DNA from: Aliiglaciecola lipolytica E3
GTDB lineage: Bacteria > Pseudomonadota > Gammaproteobacteria > Enterobacterales > Alteromonadaceae
Direction of reading: 5' to 3'
Length of the DNA stretch: 64,000 nucleotides
Assembly: GCF_000314975.1 (NCBI RefSeq)
Contig: NZ_BAEN01000022.1
Location: 186,001 to 250,000 of the forward strand
Shown here: positions 48,649 to 57,231 of the stretch, in pieces
Layout: each line of letters opens with the position of its first letter
Numbering within the stretch: position 1 is the stretch's first letter
Made by a program: the position numbers and the translations under genes
Notes under the pieces: generated by a model
The model's database searches: none
What the model saw: only the letters and a program-made list of their open reading frames with translations
What the model was told of the DNA's origin: nothing

Positions 48649-49573
48649 TGACCATTCCGTTCTTTTGCACAAGGGCTGCCCCAAGACTACCGATAAAGCT
48701 CGTTCTGTAATTTAGCTCTTCTTTGTGAGGAACATCAATTTGCAAGGTTTCAACTGTCATAAAAGTTAGTTGCTGCATGAGCTGTGCTAATTTGTCTAAA
48801 TGCGGTGACTCGATAGCTAATAAAATTTTTCTAACGGGTGCTTGTCTTAGTTGGCTTTCAAAATAATCCATAGAACGTTGAATCTCAACACTCAGATTAT
48901 CACCCACCCCCATTTGCAATTCGTCTTCACTAAACGTAGGTAAATTCTCATAACCACGCAGTCGTCTTGAAAAATAAACCTGCCCTTGTTTAATGATATT
49001 TAAGCAGATTTCTTGCCCGGGTTCTTGCACAAGTGTCAGTACTGCTTCGTCACTTGATTCAACTAAATCAGCAATAATCAATTCTAAAATACCGATACTT
49101 TTGAGCTCTAAGCCACTTTCAATAACCCCATCTGTTATTTCTTCTAGTTTTACTTTGGGGATCGCTACTACGTTAATTTTGTTAGCTCCAGCGCTTTGTG
49201 CGGGTAATTCAAAATAATCAACAACGATATCTTCTTGATTTGGCAGAAGGTCTTTTACGCTCCAGACCAATGCTTGCCCCATTTCCTCTTCCGCCACCTG
49301 GGGTTTTTCGACCTGTTGAATTTGATATCCGCTGGGATTCAGCACGACATGGCATGGTGTATTAGAGAGTGATTCCTGAGAAATGTAATCGTGAAGGTGC
49401 TTTTGCCAGTCAAGATTAGGCAACAAGTGCTGTTTTACCCAAACGATATCTTGTTTATCATTGAGTAGTACCGAAACCTGTATTGAGTCATCTTTAAACT
49501 CTAATCCAACAGAATAGAATTTTGATGAAGTTTTTAAGCGTTGCTTAAGATATTGTCGCCAACCTGCGTGCAT
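48638..49573 (-). CDS. mshI: MSHA biogenesis protein MshI (PilM-like)
   Basis: A 311-residue cytoplasmic protein, the first gene of the locus here. It resembles PilM/GspL-type actin-fold proteins, with the early strands FYSVGLEFKDDSIQVSVLL and a domain carrying VLNPSGYQIQQVEKPQV. It probably docks to the INFYRE motif of the next gene product. No mshH homologue precedes it. The upstream gap of about 240 bp is shared with a divergent hydrolase gene and should carry the promoter of the secretion operon, which I could not define. Confidence 0.87.
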   Translation of the reverse strand: MHAGWRQYLKQRLKTSSKFYSVGLEFKDDSIQVSVLLNDKQDIVWVKQHLLPNLDWQKHLHDYISQESLSNTPCHVVLNPSGYQIQQVEKPQVAEEEMGQALVWSVKDLLPNQEDIVVDYFELPAQSAGANKINVVAIPKVKLEEITDGVIESGLELKSIGILELIIADLVESSDEAVLTLVQEPGQEICLNIIKQGQVYFSRRLRGYENLPTFSEDELQMGVGDNLSVEIQRSMDYFESQLRQAPVRKILLAIESPHLDKLAQLMQQLTFMTVETLQIDVPHKEELNYRTSFIGSLGAALVQKNGMVNEI

Positions 49574-49815
49574 AGTTCACGTTTTTTTATATTTTATTTA
49601 TTTTCAATCTATTACAGCAAACTTTCCAACAAAGTGCTACAAAAAATGCAGGCTCTGAGCAGAGTTAGTCGGTAATTTTATCGCCCCAAATTAAACATTA
49701 CTTCAAAAAGTCGATTTTATTCGTCTTTTAATTCTGTTGAATCGTCTATTTTTAGTACAAAAATCAAACGCTAACAGTCAGACTAAGTAGTTATCAAATT
49801 GATTGAGGGTTAAAT

Positions 49816-50841
49816 ATGTGGAACGGCATAGTTTCAGCTCACCTGTTACGAGCAGCACTTTCCTTTTTTGCTATTTTGCTTTCACTTTGCATACAAGCAG
49901 AACCATCCAGATCCATTAACATAGATAATCACCCATTACATGTAGCAGTCTGGGATAGTCCAAGAAACCAACAAAAACCGTGGGTTGTCCTTATTTCTGG
50001 GCCTATTGATTCCTGGCATTCAGATACAGCATGGTTCGCATCCGCTGCCCCCGTTTTAGCTAAACATTATCGAGTTTTGGCAATTGACCGGGCTGGCATG
50101 GTAAACAGTTTAAAAGATGCACCTGTGGGATATTCACATTTTGCCAAGGATTTAGTACTTACCTTAGATGAATTTGCTATCCAAGATGCCACGTTAATCG
50201 CTTTTGCTAGCAGCAATATTAGCGCGCAGATCGCGCTACAAAACTCATTATCTAAACCTATTTCAAGTGTTGTTTTGATTGATCCGGATGTACTCACAGA
50301 GTTTTCAATTGCACGCTATAGTCAGGACGCTATGCCGTTTAAAGACAATTTAGAAAAATATGTAGAATATGTTTCCGAGGGTAAGTATACGCCGCGAGTT
50401 AAACAGAAAAATCAAACCGATTTAGAAACCTTGCAATCGTTTCCCCCTTTGCCTGATACCGACTGGCAATATGTAACTGACATGATGAATAAAAGATTAG
50501 AGATTCAAAACCAAATTAATTTATTCCTTGAGATTGCGAGATATCAACAGGATCTTGAACATGCAGCATCTTTTTCTTGGCCTAAAAACATAGCAACAGT
50601 AATAATTGACACACAGTTTGAAGATAAATACATCTCAGAAGCTGATAGCGAAGAGGATAAGATTGGTTTACAACAATGGCAGCAAGACGCCAAAAGCTAT
50701 TACCAGCATCTAGCTAATCTTTCGGATGGCAATCGATATATTGAATCAAAAAGTAAATCACATTTGTTTCAATTTGAACAACCTGACCGGTTGTTAGAAA
50801 TCGTTCAAGAATTGCGAAAGCAAAATGGCGGTGTTAAGTAA
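49816..50841 (+). CDS. Exported alpha/beta-hydrolase-like protein
   Basis: A 341-residue protein with signal peptide LLRAALSFFAILLSLCIQAEP. The fold is suggested by PWVVLISGPIDSWHSDTAWF, YRVLAIDRAGMVNS and SSVVLIDPDVL. The nucleophile elbow is degenerate: instead of G-x-S-x-G it reads IAFASSNIS, so activity is uncertain. A Glu/Asp-rich region follows residue 265, and a late His occurs in KSKSHLFQF. It is divergent from the msh operon. The next gene is convergent and unrelated. Confidence 0.75.
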   Translation: MWNGIVSAHLLRAALSFFAILLSLCIQAEPSRSINIDNHPLHVAVWDSPRNQQKPWVVLISGPIDSWHSDTAWFASAAPVLAKHYRVLAIDRAGMVNSLKDAPVGYSHFAKDLVLTLDEFAIQDATLIAFASSNISAQIALQNSLSKPISSVVLIDPDVLTEFSIARYSQDAMPFKDNLEKYVEYVSEGKYTPRVKQKNQTDLETLQSFPPLPDTDWQYVTDMMNKRLEIQNQINLFLEIARYQQDLEHAASFSWPKNIATVIIDTQFEDKYISEADSEEDKIGLQQWQQDAKSYYQHLANLSDGNRYIESKSKSHLFQFEQPDRLLEIVQELRKQNGGVK

Positions 50842-50873
50842 TCGAAATTCGAGCTTAAATTAGTATGCAACAC

Positions 50874-51431
50874 TCACGTTTCGCAAATGTTGGCACTATT
50901 ACGCACATAAAAATTCAAAACCCGATCGTACTTGTCTGGGTTATTCCACTTTTTGCGTACGTTACATATATAAGGATAAAAGGTCCTGATAAATGCCAAA
51001 CCGTCAGTATCAAAAAACTGCTCTGCTACGGAAGGATCACAAAGAGATAACTCTCTGCACAAAATAATTTGCTCATAAAAAGTGAAAATTTGTTCGAGGT
51101 ATCCCGCCAGTTCGTCTTGCTCAATGAATTTATTGACTTGCAGGTTATATTGATTGGCAATATCGTTTGGATCGATCTCTGGATTGGTGAGAAGTTGATT
51201 TATGTCATCAACATGCGATGCCATAGAGTGAGTAATTTTTAAACGAGCTTCGGTAAGCAGACCGTCACTATGATAACGCTCTACAAATGCCATTGTGCGG
51301 TCGACTTTGACTGCATCTTTATGTTCTAGATATTGAAATACACCAAAAATCCCACCTATCACAACGGCTAGAGCCGCAATCCATGTCCCTGCGACTTCGG
51401 CTATTTGCAGTCTTAATTCTTGATCTGTCAT
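50874..51431 (-). CDS. Membrane-anchored hypothetical protein (DUF4760-like)
   Basis: A 185-residue protein with one N-terminal TM helix (about 16-35, WIAALAVVIGGIFGVFQYLE) followed by a helical domain. Resemblance to DUF4760-type proteins is loose (an early TM, then VDRTMAFVERY). The ATG overlaps the stop of the upstream lipoprotein gene by 4 bp, so the two form an operon. No enzymatic motif is visible. Function unknown. Confidence 0.68.
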   Translation of the reverse strand: MTDQELRLQIAEVAGTWIAALAVVIGGIFGVFQYLEHKDAVKVDRTMAFVERYHSDGLLTEARLKITHSMASHVDDINQLLTNPEIDPNDIANQYNLQVNKFIEQDELAGYLEQIFTFYEQIILCRELSLCDPSVAEQFFDTDGLAFIRTFYPYICNVRKKWNNPDKYDRVLNFYVRNSANICET

Positions 51432-51643
51432 TCAGTATTACATACAGGAAGTTTTTGATTTACTAAACAAGGGTCATACCCTCTATCAGCTTCGTCTGAT
51501 GAATCGCAATTTTGCGGCTTTTCAGTTTCGCATTCCTCAACCTCATTGCTATTGTCTGTTGATTTGCACCCATTAACTAAGAGCAAACAAAGGACAACAT
51601 ACAGGAGCGACATAAAAGTGCTTAAACGGTTGTTTAGTTTCAT
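51428..51643 (-). CDS. Small lipoprotein
   Basis: A 71-residue predicted lipoprotein. The hydrophobic segment FMSLLYVVLCLLLVNGCKS ends in a lipobox with Cys near residue 26. The mature part is short, acidic and Cys-rich (ECETEKPQNCDSS, YDPCLV, PVCNTE), with at least four further Cys that may pair. It overlaps the downstream membrane protein by 4 bp. I do not recognise a family. Confidence 0.65.
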   Translation of the reverse strand: MKLNNRLSTFMSLLYVVLCLLLVNGCKSTDNSNEVEECETEKPQNCDSSDEADRGYDPCLVNQKLPVCNTE

Positions 51644-51728
51644 TTATCTTCCCTAATTTTTGCTATCTACTAACAATACTATTAGTCTAGATAAATTGCA
51701 CAAAAAATTACCAGTTCAAGGAAATTAA

Positions 51729-52511
51729 ATGGATGTGTCGGCTAGAATAGCAATACTAACGGCGCTACTGGTTTCGCAACCTGCGGTAGCAAATTCAGCT
51801 TTCGATGATGTACGAGTAATCTCAGGTGTGTCTCTGGGCTATAGCAATTTTTCGTTTCCAGAAAAACTAGACCATGAAATTAGTTTCCCAAGCCTCAACG
51901 TGCCGATCATCTTTGCCGTAGATAAGTGGCAGTTATCTGCAAACCTACAAACAACCTTAAAAGATGCGGACATTTCCGAAGAAGAAGATGTAGGTAAAGC
52001 ATCCCGCAATGATTTAGATATCACATTGGGCTATCAATTATCTAGCAATTGGACCGTTTTTGGCGGTTATAAATATGGCAAAACCAAAATCCAATTTACC
52101 CCCAGAGATATAGAAGACGATGAAGAGCTCAGTATCACGAATGAGAGTTATGGCCAAAAAGGACCCTTTATTGGGGTGGGTTATCATTGGCGATTTGAAA
52201 AAGCGGGTAGCCTGAGCTTTTCAGTTGCATACGCCAAACTGAACGCGACCAACGACTTTTCAAAAAATACAGATGAAGAAGAAGCCGATGAAGCTCCTGA
52301 ATTTGATGACCTTACAGGTACAGTAACAGGAGACACTAAGGGATTTAGCTACAGTATGAGTTGGACTATGCCGTTATCTACCAATTTACTGTTTCAAACA
52401 CGATTAAAGATCAATGATTATCAACAAGATATATTTTTCGAGGGTAACAATTTTGAAGATATAGACGAAACCTTTACGTCATTGCATGTTGGTTTAGCTT
52501 ACGTTTTTTAG
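51729..52511 (+). CDS. Outer-membrane beta-barrel protein
   Basis: A 260-residue predicted outer-membrane protein. The signal peptide (ARIAILTALLVSQPAVANS) is followed by alternating amphipathic strands such as SGVSLGYSNFSF, NWTVFGGYKYGKTKI and PFIGVGYHWRF. The C-terminus ends in LHVGLAYVF, the terminal aromatic typical of barrels assembled by Bam. An acidic loop DEEEADEAPEFDD lies at about 184. It is divergent from the small lipoprotein and convergent, with a 5-bp gap, to the caspase-like gene. Confidence 0.8.
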   Translation: MDVSARIAILTALLVSQPAVANSAFDDVRVISGVSLGYSNFSFPEKLDHEISFPSLNVPIIFAVDKWQLSANLQTTLKDADISEEEDVGKASRNDLDITLGYQLSSNWTVFGGYKYGKTKIQFTPRDIEDDEELSITNESYGQKGPFIGVGYHWRFEKAGSLSFSVAYAKLNATNDFSKNTDEEEADEAPEFDDLTGTVTGDTKGFSYSMSWTMPLSTNLLFQTRLKINDYQQDIFFEGNNFEDIDETFTSLHVGLAYVF

Positions 52512-52516
52512 GTTTG

Positions 52517-53314
52517 TCAGAAAACTACGATATTGGGCACTTCTTTATTTTTTGGTGGGCTAAAATAGACCTCTTGCAACAACGATGAATGCTCCCAAGG
52601 AATTTGTTTATTACGTGTTTCTCTGGCTACAGCTGACCTCACCTTTTTAAATACTTCTTCAATCGAAATACTTTCTGACATAAAACGTAGTAAATGTCGG
52701 GTGTAGACGCCGTTTTCTCTGCGTCCGTCCAACGCAACGCCTCCGGGCTCTGTGGCAAAAGCAATGAGGGTAGAAGCTGGAGCTCTAACCGGCGCTAGCC
52801 CTTGAGTAACGACCATACTGCTATTTGCTATTTCAAATGGGTTATTTCGGCAAGCGTCCAAAATCACAATACTTTGTAGCCCTTTTGAATATTTCATTAG
52901 CTTAAATAAGTCAGATAAATCGTATAGCTGGGCTATGAACTCTTGTTCATTTTCAAAATCAATATCTAAAGGAATCAGATAGTTATTGTGATTTATTTGA
53001 ATCGCATGTCCTGCATAATAAACCACGGCTAATTTGTTCTCAGCTTCAACACTATGAACACGCTGATAAAAGCCGGCCACTTCTTCACGCAGCAATTGCA
53101 CGTTTACATCGGTAACTGTAGTGACTTGATACCCCATTTCATAGAATGTATTGGAAATAGCTTTGGCGTCATTCAACGCATTCTTTAATGGGGCCGTTTG
53201 ATAGCTTTGATTGCCAATAACAAGCGCAAAACGCTGTGTTTTTTCAGACGTTGCTAAAGCGAACGTAGAACAAACAATTGAAACTACAATTAGAACAGGT
53301 AAGTACAAGGGCAT
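52517..53314 (-). CDS. Exported caspase-like (peptidase C14) protein
   Basis: About 265 residues with the caspase fold. The catalytic His is in VVYYAGHAIQINHNNY and the Cys in IVILDACRNNPFEI, the metacaspase-like arrangement. The RFALVIGNQSY start and LKNALNDAKAISNTFYEMGY helix are classic. A signal peptide (MPLYLPVLIVVSIVCSTFALA) indicates export when the ATG at 53314 is used; a GTG 16 codons upstream is possible. It has no fused effector or repeat domain. Substrate and role are unknown. A function in cell death is not supported by neighbours. Confidence 0.85.
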   Translation of the reverse strand: MPLYLPVLIVVSIVCSTFALATSEKTQRFALVIGNQSYQTAPLKNALNDAKAISNTFYEMGYQVTTVTDVNVQLLREEVAGFYQRVHSVEAENKLAVVYYAGHAIQINHNNYLIPLDIDFENEQEFIAQLYDLSDLFKLMKYSKGLQSIVILDACRNNPFEIANSSMVVTQGLAPVRAPASTLIAFATEPGGVALDGRRENGVYTRHLLRFMSESISIEEVFKKVRSAVARETRNKQIPWEHSSLLQEVYFSPPKNKEVPNIVVF

Positions 53315-53435
53315 GGTTATCACTCTTGCTTTAAGGTAGTTTAAGCATATAGCTTTATCCACGAATACTCAAAATGGCACTCTAATGATATTACTTAACA
53401 TATCATTTTGTCCCAATGTTTATAGAGGATTAACC

Positions 53436-55070
53436 ATGAAATTCACGCCCAGACAAGCAGACGAAATTTTCGAAAGTTTAGTGTCTAACTTTCAACAAGG
53501 GAAACGTGATAGGGCTATCCAACTTGCCGTAAAAGCCTTAAATGGCGGTTTAGATGAACCACTAGTATTAGTCTTAGCAGCCGAGTTTTATGAACAACAA
53601 GGTCGTAGTGACGAGGGGCTAAGTTTATTGAAAAAAGCTATCGAAATTGCCCCAGATGAACCACAAGTTTGGTTTTGCTTAGGCACAATGCAAGTGCGTC
53701 TGGGTATGTCTGAAGACGGTTTAATAAGCCTTACACATGCACTAAAACTACAACCAGATATGCTGCCGGCGCTTATTAGCGCTGCCGCTGTAAGTTATCG
53801 GATTGGACAACTCACATATTCACTTAGTTTAAATCAACGATTAATCGAGCTTGAGCCCGATAATGCACAAGCATATGCCGTAGTGGCAGCCATATATGCT
53901 AGACGTAATAATCTTGCTAAAGCCCGTTCGTTTGCCGAGAAAGCGATTCTATTACAAAAGAATAATTTTACTGCGACGCTAACTTTAAACCGAATTGATT
54001 TGCTCGAAGGAAAAACCGAACAGACTTTGATAAGAATCAATAATTTATTAAAACAATCAAAGTTAAATCACGACGAACAGATAGCCATGTTGGACTTACG
54101 CGCAGATGTGCTGGACAAATTAAATCGCACAGCAGAGGCCTTTGCTGATTATGAGTTACGTAATCAACTGCTAAGAAGTAAGTGGTTACCACGCATGCGA
54201 GTTCATGAAACAGAGTCAGAAGTTGATAAAGCTAAGCGATTAGTAAGTTGTATCCCGTTGTTGAGTGCTGAGACTTGGGTAACAACCACACAATATATAG
54301 AAACTGAAGCCTTATGTGAGCATGTATTTATATTAAGTTTTCCACGATCAGGCACTACATTACTGGAAAAAGCCTTAAGCAGCCATAGCGACGTATTAAC
54401 GCTAGAAGAAGTGGATCACGTGAGCTACTTTTCTTCACAGTGGCTTAAAGATATAGAAAGCATGCGAGTCATGTCACAATTAACAACTGAACAAATTCGG
54501 CATTTTCAGAAGTATTATTGGCAGAAAGTTAAAGAATCACTAGACACTCAATTAGATGGGAAAACCTTAATTGATAAACTCCCATTACATACTTTATCGT
54601 TACCTGTAATAGCAAAGTTATTCCCGAATGCAAAAATATTGTTCGCGCTTAGAGATCCGCGAGATGTTGTATTGAGTTGCTTCCGACGTCGGTTTCAAAT
54701 TAATCCAGCCATGTTTGAATTACTTGATCTACATACATGTGCACGTTTTTATCACGAAGTAATGAACCTAGCTGACATTTCGCGTTCATTGCTACCAATC
54801 AAGGTGCTTGATGTAAAACACGAAGATACTGTACAAAACTTTAAGGAAAATATGCAGAAGGTTCTTAATTTTATAGGTCTAAATTGGCAAAAAGAAATGC
54901 AAAACTTTACTGCTAATATTTCTGATGATCCTCGTACCCCCAGTGATATTCAGTTGAAGGCAGGGCTTAATACTGACGGTTTAGCTCAGTGGAAACGCTA
55001 CCAAAACCAATTAGAGCCTATAGTTACAATTTTAGAACCCTGGGTTCAGCGATTCGGGTACACTAAATGA
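53436..55070 (+). CDS. TPR-sulfotransferase
   Basis: About 544 residues. The N-terminal half (about 10-255) is built of tetratricopeptide repeats, such as KAIEIAPDEPQVWFCLGTM and NQRLIELEPDNAQAYAVVAA. The C-terminal half is a PAPS-dependent sulfotransferase, with the 5'-phosphosulfate loop SFPRSGTTLLEKAL and the 3'-phosphate motif LFALRDPRDVVLSCFRRRF. ATG 53436 follows AGAGG and is preferred over an upstream frame. Related proteins are often annotated only as sulfotransferases, so the acceptor is unknown. A shared terminator follows. Confidence 0.9.
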   Translation: MKFTPRQADEIFESLVSNFQQGKRDRAIQLAVKALNGGLDEPLVLVLAAEFYEQQGRSDEGLSLLKKAIEIAPDEPQVWFCLGTMQVRLGMSEDGLISLTHALKLQPDMLPALISAAAVSYRIGQLTYSLSLNQRLIELEPDNAQAYAVVAAIYARRNNLAKARSFAEKAILLQKNNFTATLTLNRIDLLEGKTEQTLIRINNLLKQSKLNHDEQIAMLDLRADVLDKLNRTAEAFADYELRNQLLRSKWLPRMRVHETESEVDKAKRLVSCIPLLSAETWVTTTQYIETEALCEHVFILSFPRSGTTLLEKALSSHSDVLTLEEVDHVSYFSSQWLKDIESMRVMSQLTTEQIRHFQKYYWQKVKESLDTQLDGKTLIDKLPLHTLSLPVIAKLFPNAKILFALRDPRDVVLSCFRRRFQINPAMFELLDLHTCARFYHEVMNLADISRSLLPIKVLDVKHEDTVQNFKENMQKVLNFIGLNWQKEMQNFTANISDDPRTPSDIQLKAGLNTDGLAQWKRYQNQLEPIVTILEPWVQRFGYTK

Positions 55071-55092
55071 TAGCTCAGTTATCTAACAATAA

Positions 55093-55117
55093 AAAAGCTC
55101 TGAAAATTCAGAGCTTT
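55093..55117. terminator. Bidirectional terminator
   Basis: AAAGCTCTGA and TCAGAGCTTT arms with a short A-rich loop are flanked by A and T runs, so the hairpin can end both the sulfotransferase transcript and the convergent PEP-CTERM transcript. Confidence 0.85.
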
Positions 55118-55136
55118 ATAATATTAATGCGAGAGT

Positions 55137-55841
55137 TTATTTTCTACGCCGACGCATAGATACCATACCAGCTAAGCCAAGTCCCAGCATAGCTATCGAA
55201 GCAGGTTCCGGTACATCGACATCAATTTCACCAGGGGTTGCCGAGCCAAAAGTCACATCATCAAATACCACCTGATTAGCTACTCCTCCCCAGTTAACCG
55301 ACTTTGCAATTCCATCAAATGCGACTCCAGCAGCAACAAAAGGACAAAATCCAGCGCCAAATTCGCCACCACAAGTACTAGAAGTTACATCTAAGTTTAA
55401 GGTTGCTAGCAGATTCCCCGTGCCGTCCAGATCATCAAACACTTGTACCGAGCCACCTTGGTTAATGGCGGTATAGAAAAACGAGAAGCCATCTTCAAAA
55501 CCTGCAGCAACGTTCATATTAGTGCCTGAGCCAGCGAGGAAGAATAAACCTCCTAGTTGTGAATCTGGATCACCCAACCCTCCTCTGGAAGTGTTCGAAC
55601 AAGAAGAGCCTGGGGTGTTCAAACAAATCGCACGAGCATTTGACTCAAAACTAATACCAAAATTGGTACCACTGGTGCCTTGGTTACTCATTCCTCCGTT
55701 GTAGAACTCTTCAATATTGGCATAGTCGGAACTAGGATACGAAGAATTAATCCCTTCGAAGTCGAGCACGATAACGTCAGCCTGTGCCGTAGCGATAGGA
55801 AGCGACATTACAACTGCAGCAAAAATTAAATTCTTTTTCAT
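55137..55841 (-). CDS. PEP-CTERM sorting-domain protein
   Basis: About 234 residues. The signal peptide MKKNLIFAAVVMSLPIATAQA is followed by an extracellular domain rich in Gly, Ser and Asn, and the C-terminal sorting tail VPEPASIAMLGLGLAGMVSM with a final Arg cluster. Such tails are cut by an exosortase. No exosortase is in the window, and the domain itself is not recognised. The ATG at 55841 gives a better signal peptide than a GTG four codons upstream. It is probably an exported or matrix-associated protein. Confidence 0.9.
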   Translation of the reverse strand: MKKNLIFAAVVMSLPIATAQADVIVLDFEGINSSYPSSDYANIEEFYNGGMSNQGTSGTNFGISFESNARAICLNTPGSSCSNTSRGGLGDPDSQLGGLFFLAGSGTNMNVAAGFEDGFSFFYTAINQGGSVQVFDDLDGTGNLLATLNLDVTSSTCGGEFGAGFCPFVAAGVAFDGIAKSVNWGGVANQVVFDDVTFGSATPGEIDVDVPEPASIAMLGLGLAGMVSMRRRRK

Positions 55842-56207
55842 TGTTACACTCACTTATGTTTTTATCATATACAGAACATAATCAAACTGCAGTTCCGTAC
55901 AACCTTTTGCTTACTTTTCGTACAAGCAAGTTTCAAACCAGATAATAATTTATATATTTATCAACCGGTTATAATTTGCTACCAAAAAGTTATTAAGATA
56001 ATGTAAATATAATTGACACAAAAGAAAGGTAAATAGAATGGGTTTCAGTGAGGGTGTAGGCTAGTCAATATTAAGAAGATTAAAAAGCCATACTCTAATC
56101 TTCTTAATATTCGAGCTTTTATACATGGCGGCTTAAAACCACCGTGTCGAATCAAAGGCTTTCTTTACCATATCAATAATTTGGGGAGTTAAAAAAACAC
56201 CTTCGAT
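55842..56207. other. Intergenic stretch with a perfect inverted repeat
   Basis: About 366 bp with no supported gene. It holds the inverted repeat listed next and is otherwise AT-rich. Confidence 0.5.
56067..56111. repeat. Perfect 16-bp inverted repeat
   Basis: AATATTAAGAAGATTA and TAATCTTCTTAATATT are exact complements around a 13-nt loop. No T-tract follows the right arm directly, so it is not a plain terminator. It could be the hairpin of a small RNA, a regulator site or part of a dispersed element. Confidence 0.7.
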
Positions 56208-56729
56208 TTATAAAGATTCCGACATCCGTACGGCAGAGCCTTCCATAAGTTGCTTAGCCTGCTTAGTATGTTCTCGATCTTTAGTGTGGACAACAACCGA
56301 CCACAGCTTATGATTTTTAGCATAGCGTGTATCATTCACAACCGAGTCATGGTCAGGCCTTAGCGACACAGCACCCGCCACTAGCAATCCCATGAAGGTT
56401 CCTAAGGTTCCCGTAGCAATCAACAACATCACAGGGCTTGATGTTGCAAGTTGGATACCGGCGATGATTAATGCTGTGCCAACCAATAATCCAATGCTCA
56501 AACCAATCAAACCTAACATCATATGCGACGCAATAAGCGTTCTACCTATCGCTTTTGTTTCGGGCTCAACTTTGCTTTCAAATTTTTTGTCTTGTGGTGA
56601 GACAATATTAATCTCATCGGCTAACACACCGCCTTCGTCCACTAATCGTTTAGCAGTCTGTTTCGCGGTCGACTCGTTTTCATATACACCGACGATTTTA
56701 CTTGGGTGATGCTCTTCAATAATATTCAT
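56208..56729 (-). CDS. Membrane protein with glycine-zipper hairpin
   Basis: About 173 residues from the ATG at 56729, which follows AGGAG. An N-terminal region resembling general stress protein 17M (SKIVGVYENESTAKQTAKRL) is followed by two Gly-rich hydrophobic segments, MLGLIGLSIGLLVGTALIIA and VMLLIATGTLGTFMGLLVAG. The tail ends in MEGSAVRMSESL. A stress-related membrane role is inferred from the 17M-like part. Another start 38 codons upstream is possible but lacks a good ribosome site. Confidence 0.72.
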   Translation of the reverse strand: MNIIEEHHPSKIVGVYENESTAKQTAKRLVDEGGVLADEINIVSPQDKKFESKVEPETKAIGRTLIASHMMLGLIGLSIGLLVGTALIIAGIQLATSSPVMLLIATGTLGTFMGLLVAGAVSLRPDHDSVVNDTRYAKNHKLWSVVVHTKDREHTKQAKQLMEGSAVRMSESL

Positions 56730-57231
56730 TGTCTTTCTCCTACTACTCAAATTACGGGTTGAATAAAAATCAGCTATGTTATTTAAGCGGATCTTTTCTC
56801 CGTCTAATTTCACTGGAGCAAGGTAAGTGCCAAGAATATTCAATAGCCTTAGGTGTAAGTAAAGGAATCTGAAACGAGTTTAAATCGCTCAAGGTTGACT
56901 AAAAACAACCCACCATAAATTTTTCCAACGCAGCAAAAGCCAAATCTAAGCAACTGACTTTTATAATATTTAGCTGCTAGCTTAAAACCCTGATCATTTT
57001 TTGTTTAGAACAATGGAGTGCGAATAACACATCGAATAAGCAGTAATCACCCTATTCAAGGAATTAACCTGCAAATTGTAAAAGCGGTTATAAGTATGAA
57101 ACTTTTTCAAAGTGTGTAATTTTTACCCACATTATTAAAGATGAATTTCAGCTGATAATATTCATTTGGTTAAGAACTAAAAAGTCGGTAGAGTTGTCCG
57201 GACATGCTCTTATTTATTAAAAACAACGCTT
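56730..57231. other. Intergenic stretch upstream of zapE
   Basis: About 500 bp between divergent genes. It must hold both promoters, but I see no convincing -35/-10 pair. No RNA gene or terminator is evident. A minus-strand frame enters it as a possible N-terminal extension of the upstream gene. Confidence 0.4.
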
